Shown piece by piece: positions 60,528 to 64,000 of a stretch of DNA of 64,000 bases (positions are counted from its first letter, which is position 1; each line of letters starts with the position of its first letter). The translations under genes were made by a program, and so were the position numbers. The notes beneath the pieces are model-generated. The model searched no databases, was not told where the DNA came from, and worked only from the letters and a program-made list of their open reading frames with translations. Source of the stretch: Candidatus Kuenenia stuttgartensis. GTDB taxonomy: Bacteria; Gemmatimonadota; Gemmatimonadetes; Gemmatimonadales; Gemmatimonadaceae. The stretch lies in contig CALQGY020000001.1 of NCBI GenBank assembly GCA_943330235.2, forward strand, positions 25,303 to 89,302, in the 5' to 3' direction.

Positions 60528-61617
60528 AACGCATACGCGTGCACGCTCGTCGCGCGCCGTACTCCTGCTGGCGGCGACGGCCCTCACGGCCACAGCGGCC
60601 TCGATCACCGGCTGCACACCGGGCGGCGAGGCCACGGGGCGCGAGTCTGGTACCACTGGCGCCTCCGCCGCCGACGCACGACAGCCCGGTACGGTGCTGA
60701 TGGTACGAGACACCAGTATGTCACTCACCTATGACGCCGCCGGCATAGCGGAGCCGATGCAACAGGTGACGCTGAGCACGAAGTTGGTGGGGACGGTGAC
60801 CGCCGTCCTCGTGGCCGAGGGCGATCGCGTGCAACGTGATCAGCCCGTCGTGCGCATCGATGCACGTGACCTGACGGCGAAGAGCAATCAGGTGGCCGCA
60901 TCCATCGCCGACGCCGAGGCCATGCAGGCCGAGGCCGCGGCGCACGCCACACGGTTTCGCGCGCTGTACGCCGATAGTGCCGCAACCCGCGTGCAGTACG
61001 AAGCGGCCATGACGGGGCTCGCCCGCGCCGACGCGGGCGTGCGCGCCGCGCGCGCCGCGGCCAGCGAAGTGGAGGCCATCAGCAGCTACGCGACGGTACG
61101 GGCGCCATTCAACGGCACCGTCACCGCGCGTATGGCCAACCCCGGAACGTTTGCCGCACCAGGGGCGCCGCTCGTTTCGGTGCAGGATGCGTCGCGGCTC
61201 CGGATTACAGCGGCCGTCGCCGGCGACGTTGTTCGCGCGCTGCGTCGCGGGCAATCCATTCCGGCCATGATTGACGGCGTGCCCGCTACCGCGACCATCG
61301 AAGCGGTCCTGCCCACGGCATCGGCGAATCTGTTCACGATCAACGCCCTCGTCGACAATCGTGGGGCACAGTACCGCGCCGGCAGCGCCGCGACGCTGCG
61401 GATCCCGACGGGTACGCAGCGCGCGCTCCTGATTCCGCGTGAGGCCCTGGTGCACGACGGCGACCTCACCGGCGTCGTGGTGCGCGGCAGCACGCGCGAC
61501 GAGCGTCGCTGGATCCGCACCGGATCGAGCTCGGCCACCCACGTGGAAGTCACCAGCGGTCTCGCGGCGGGCGAATCCATTCTGATGCCGGCGACCGCGA
61601 CCAAGCCGGGAGCGTAA
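60517..61617 (+). CDS. RND efflux periplasmic adaptor (membrane fusion protein)
   Basis: A 366-residue lipoprotein-like adaptor (lipobox region SITGC, about residues 29-33). The MFP layout is clear: biotinyl-lipoyl half VGTVTAVLVAEGDRVQRDQPVVRIDARDL, an alpha-hairpin (QAEAAAHATRFRALYADSAATRVQYEAAMTGLARADAGVRAA), the returning lipoyl half YATVRAPFNGTVTARMANPGTFAAPGAPLVSV, and a beta-barrel with LLIPREALVHDGDLTGVVV. It bridges the TolC channel and the RND pump. Its ATG overlaps the end of the TolC gene by 11 bases. Confidence 0.93.
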   Translation: MTDRTHTRARSSRAVLLLAATALTATAASITGCTPGGEATGRESGTTGASAADARQPGTVLMVRDTSMSLTYDAAGIAEPMQQVTLSTKLVGTVTAVLVAEGDRVQRDQPVVRIDARDLTAKSNQVAASIADAEAMQAEAAAHATRFRALYADSAATRVQYEAAMTGLARADAGVRAARAAASEVEAISSYATVRAPFNGTVTARMANPGTFAAPGAPLVSVQDASRLRITAAVAGDVVRALRRGQSIPAMIDGVPATATIEAVLPTASANLFTINALVDNRGAQYRAGSAATLRIPTGTQRALLIPREALVHDGDLTGVVVRGSTRDERRWIRTGSSSATHVEVTSGLAAGESILMPATATKPGA

Positions 61618-61619
61618 GC

Positions 61620-64000
61620 ATGTCGAAATCGATTGGCATCTCCGGTCGCGTCGCGCAGGCGTTCCTGCACTCCAAGTTGACGCCACTGATCGCGGTGGCG
61701 TCGCTCGCGGTCGGCGTCCTGGGCATTCTGGCGACACCGCGTGAGGAAGAGCCGCAGATCTCCGTGCCCATGATTGACGTCATCGCCGCCATGCCGGGCG
61801 CGTCGCCGCAGGAAGCAGAGAACCTGCTGGCGCGACCCATTGAGCAGCGCATGCGCGAGCTGTCCGGCGTCGATCACGTGTACACGATGTCGGGCGACGG
61901 CTACGCCATGGTCACCGTGCGGTTCAAGGTGGGTGAAGACCAGGAGCGGAGCGTCACCAAGGTGCAGGCGAAGCTCGCCGGCGCTATGGACCAGGCCCCG
62001 CAGGGCGCGCTGCCGCCGATCATCAAATCGCATTCCATCGATGATGTGCCCGTGCTCGCGCTGACGCTGCACGCCCGCGCGGGCAGCGCGGGGCTGGACG
62101 CGAATACCCTACGCCAGATCGCCGTGCATCTCGAGGACGAAGTGCGTACGGTGCCCGACGTGGCCGAAACATTCGTCACAGGCGGCGCACCGAAACAGAT
62201 ACGCGTGTTGCTTGATCCGGCGCGACTCGCGGCCAGCGGCATCGCCCCCGGCGACGTGGCCCTCGCGCTGCGCAGCGCGAATGCGCATCTGCTGGCCGGC
62301 GAACTCACCGCGCGTGACAGCGTGATGCGCATCGATGTCGGTGCGCCGCTCACGACGGCGCGCGAGGTGGGCAGTGTGGTCGTCGCGGTGCGCGGTGGCG
62401 CCCCGGTGTACCTGCGTAGCGTCGCCGATGTGCGCGAGGACTTCGCCGACATCACCTCGTATGTCTCGCACCGCGAGAAGGGCGGAGTCGCCGAAGCGGC
62501 CGTGACCATGGCGGTCGCCAAGCGCCAGGGCGCCAATGCCACCGACGTCACGCGCGCCGTGCTCGCACGCGTCGAGCAGGCCAAGGGGCGTCTGCTCCCT
62601 GCGAACGTCATGCTGTCGGTGACACGCGACTACGGCGAAACCGCCGGTGACAAGGCGCGCGAACTCATGCTGCACCTACTCATCGCGACGTTGAGCGTGA
62701 CCGCGTTGATTTGGCTCTTTCTCGGATGGCGCGAGGCGCTCGTGGTCCTGGTCGCGGTCCCCGTGACGCTCGCGCTCACGCTGTTCGTGTACTACATCCT
62801 CGGTTATACGCTCAATCGCATTACGCTCTTCGCGTTGATCTTTTCCATCGGCATTCTCGTGGATGACGCGATCGTGGTCGTGGAGAACATCTACCGCCAC
62901 CTGCAGATGGGCGACCGCTCGCCGGATGTGGCCGCCGTGGAAGCGGTGGATGAAGTGGGCAATCCCACGATTCTGGCGACCTTTACCGTGATCGCGGCGA
63001 TTCTGCCGATGGCGTTTGTCAGTGGCATGATGGGCCCCTACATGCGGCCCATTCCCATTGGCGCCTCGGTGGCCATGCTCGCCTCGCTGGCGGTCGCGTT
63101 CATCGTCACGCCGTATCTCGCGTACCGGCTCCTCAAAGGCCACGTGCAGGCGGTGCATGGCGATGTGAAGCACCCGCCTGAAGACGGAGGACGCGTGGAC
63201 CGCGTCTATCGCCGGATCATGCTTCCGCTCATGCGGCGGCGCGGCCTGCGCATGGGGTTTTACGGCGGCGTGGTGCTCTTGCTGATCGCCAGCATGGGAC
63301 TCGTGGCCATGAAGGCGGTGCAAGTCAAAATGCTCCCCTTCGACAACAAGAGTGAGTTTCAGGTGGTGCTGGACTTGCCGGAAGGGGCAAGCCTGGAGAC
63401 ATCGAATCGTGTCGCATCGGAAGTGGCCGCGTATCTCAGCAACGTCCCGGAAGTCGTGAGCACGCAGGTGTACGCGGGCACCTCCGCGCCGTTCAACTTC
63501 AACGGTCTGGTGCGACACTACTTCATGCGCAGCGGCAGCAACGTGGCTGACGTGCAAGTGAACTTGCTCCCCAAAGGCGAGCGCGATCGGCAGAGTCACA
63601 CGATTGCCGTGGCCGTGCGACCGGGGGTGGACTCGATTGCGCGCAAGTACAATGCGTCGGCGAAGGTCGCAGAAATTCCGCCGGGCCCACCGGTACTGTC
63701 GACGCTCGTCGCCGAAGTTTATGCCACCGATGATGCCTCACGACTCGCGGCGGCACGCGCGGTGAAGTTGGTGTTCGAACAGACGCCGGGTGTTGTGGAC
63801 GTGGACTGGACGGTGGAGTCCCCGCAGCGGACGCAGTCATTCCACATCGACCGCGTGCGCGCCGCCGAGTCGGGTGCCAGCGTGGAGCAGATCACGCAGA
63901 CGCTGTACCTCGCGCTCTCCGGTACACCGTCCGGCATGCTGCGCTCCGGTACGGCGCGCGAGGGGATCGCGATTGTCCCACGGTTGCCCGTGGAGCACCG
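61620..64000 (+). CDS. RND-family efflux pump (AcrB/CzcA type), cut at the window end
   Basis: The first 793 residues of an inner-membrane RND pump; the gene runs off the window. Transmembrane helix 1 starts the chain (SKLTPLIAVASLAVGVLGILATPR), followed by the porter domain with EEEPQISVPMIDVIAAMPGASPQEAENLL. The second helix group contains the proton-relay motif FSIGILVDDAIVVVENIYRH (about residue 420), with the two aspartates in TM4. A second porter domain follows. The N-terminal E-E-P-Q-I-S and P-G-A-S-P-Q-E-x-E segments fit the HAE1/HME group used for multidrug or metal export. ATG at 61620 follows the adaptor stop by 2 bases. Confidence 0.93.
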   Translation, partial: MSKSIGISGRVAQAFLHSKLTPLIAVASLAVGVLGILATPREEEPQISVPMIDVIAAMPGASPQEAENLLARPIEQRMRELSGVDHVYTMSGDGYAMVTVRFKVGEDQERSVTKVQAKLAGAMDQAPQGALPPIIKSHSIDDVPVLALTLHARAGSAGLDANTLRQIAVHLEDEVRTVPDVAETFVTGGAPKQIRVLLDPARLAASGIAPGDVALALRSANAHLLAGELTARDSVMRIDVGAPLTTAREVGSVVVAVRGGAPVYLRSVADVREDFADITSYVSHREKGGVAEAAVTMAVAKRQGANATDVTRAVLARVEQAKGRLLPANVMLSVTRDYGETAGDKARELMLHLLIATLSVTALIWLFLGWREALVVLVAVPVTLALTLFVYYILGYTLNRITLFALIFSIGILVDDAIVVVENIYRHLQMGDRSPDVAAVEAVDEVGNPTILATFTVIAAILPMAFVSGMMGPYMRPIPIGASVAMLASLAVAFIVTPYLAYRLLKGHVQAVHGDVKHPPEDGGRVDRVYRRIMLPLMRRRGLRMGFYGGVVLLLIASMGLVAMKAVQVKMLPFDNKSEFQVVLDLPEGASLETSNRVASEVAAYLSNVPEVVSTQVYAGTSAPFNFNGLVRHYFMRSGSNVADVQVNLLPKGERDRQSHTIAVAVRPGVDSIARKYNASAKVAEIPPGPPVLSTLVAEVYATDDASRLAAARAVKLVFEQTPGVVDVDWTVESPQRTQSFHIDRVRAAESGASVEQITQTLYLALSGTPSGMLRSGTAREGIAIVPRLPVEH

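Noticed and set aside
1..64000. tRNA or rRNA genes, transposases, integrases, prophage genes
   Set aside because: None was found by reading for their usual motifs, apart from the 15-base tRNA-Glu-like fragment noted above; a dedicated tRNA scan was not possible.

Overview
The window is GC-rich chromosomal DNA with dense coding on both strands. There is no tRNA, rRNA, phage, transposase or CRISPR array. Protein content (secreted proteins whose signal peptides end in an A-x-A-Q pattern, an M16 fusion peptidase, DUF92, DUF983, DUF1028 and DUF218 families, and many short secreted proteins with no recognisable family) suggests Gemmatimonadota, probably a Gemmatimonas relative. That is an inference from protein character, not from a marker gene.

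Layout. 1-7,000: cut start of a secreted protein, APC permease, a COX2-like membrane hairpin protein followed by heme A synthase (ctaA) and heme O synthase (ctaB), then a minus-strand lipoprotein / M24 peptidase / V4R-like set. 7,200-12,800: a small zinc-finger protein, a DUF92 membrane protein, and a tightly overlapping five-gene operon (FAD oxidoreductase, flavin reductase, methyltransferase, SRPBCC protein, ketosynthase) that looks like a small undescribed biosynthetic cassette. 12,870-19,200: pyrophosphatase, hemB-hemC-hemD, divergent acetyl-CoA synthetase, DsbA-like oxidoreductase. 19,200-28,700: phospholipid synthase, an AdoMet-decarboxylase-like protein without its catalytic serine, a large membrane protein, M16 double peptidase, TPR protein, psuG, and a FliS-like protein behind a sigma-28-like promoter. 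28,750-39,900: patatin-ferredoxin fusion, aconitase, lipid kinase, twin secreted peroxiredoxins, then an operon of glycerate kinase, TetR regulator, N-carbamoylputrescine amidase, agmatine deiminase and a DUF2628 protein (agmatine to putrescine). 39,962-43,308: a translationally coupled operon of ECF sigma factor, membrane protein with a glycogen-binding-like domain, secreted protein, and a large secreted protein ending in a second such domain. 43,400-58,960: secreted and membrane proteins, TerC, queC/queE, NlpC/P60 hydrolase, DUF218, lipoprotein, DUF983, MetX-like hydrolase, Ser/Thr kinase, VOC dioxygenase, ArsN2-like acetyltransferase, DUF1028, a sulfatase-fold protein lacking the formylglycine residue, and a GH18 protein. 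59,000-64,000: TolC / membrane-fusion / RND efflux operon, cut by the window end.

Non-coding structure is unusually informative. Convergent gene pairs are separated by strong hairpins. Two of these are long near-palindromes built from related GTGA/GGTGATC words. Tandem arrays with a 12-bp period but unrelated unit sequences occur at eight places, mostly in coding DNA and concentrated at 20.0-24.5 kb. Several operon-leading genes have a TAnnnT -10 hexamer ending 5-6 bases before the start codon, which implies leaderless transcripts.
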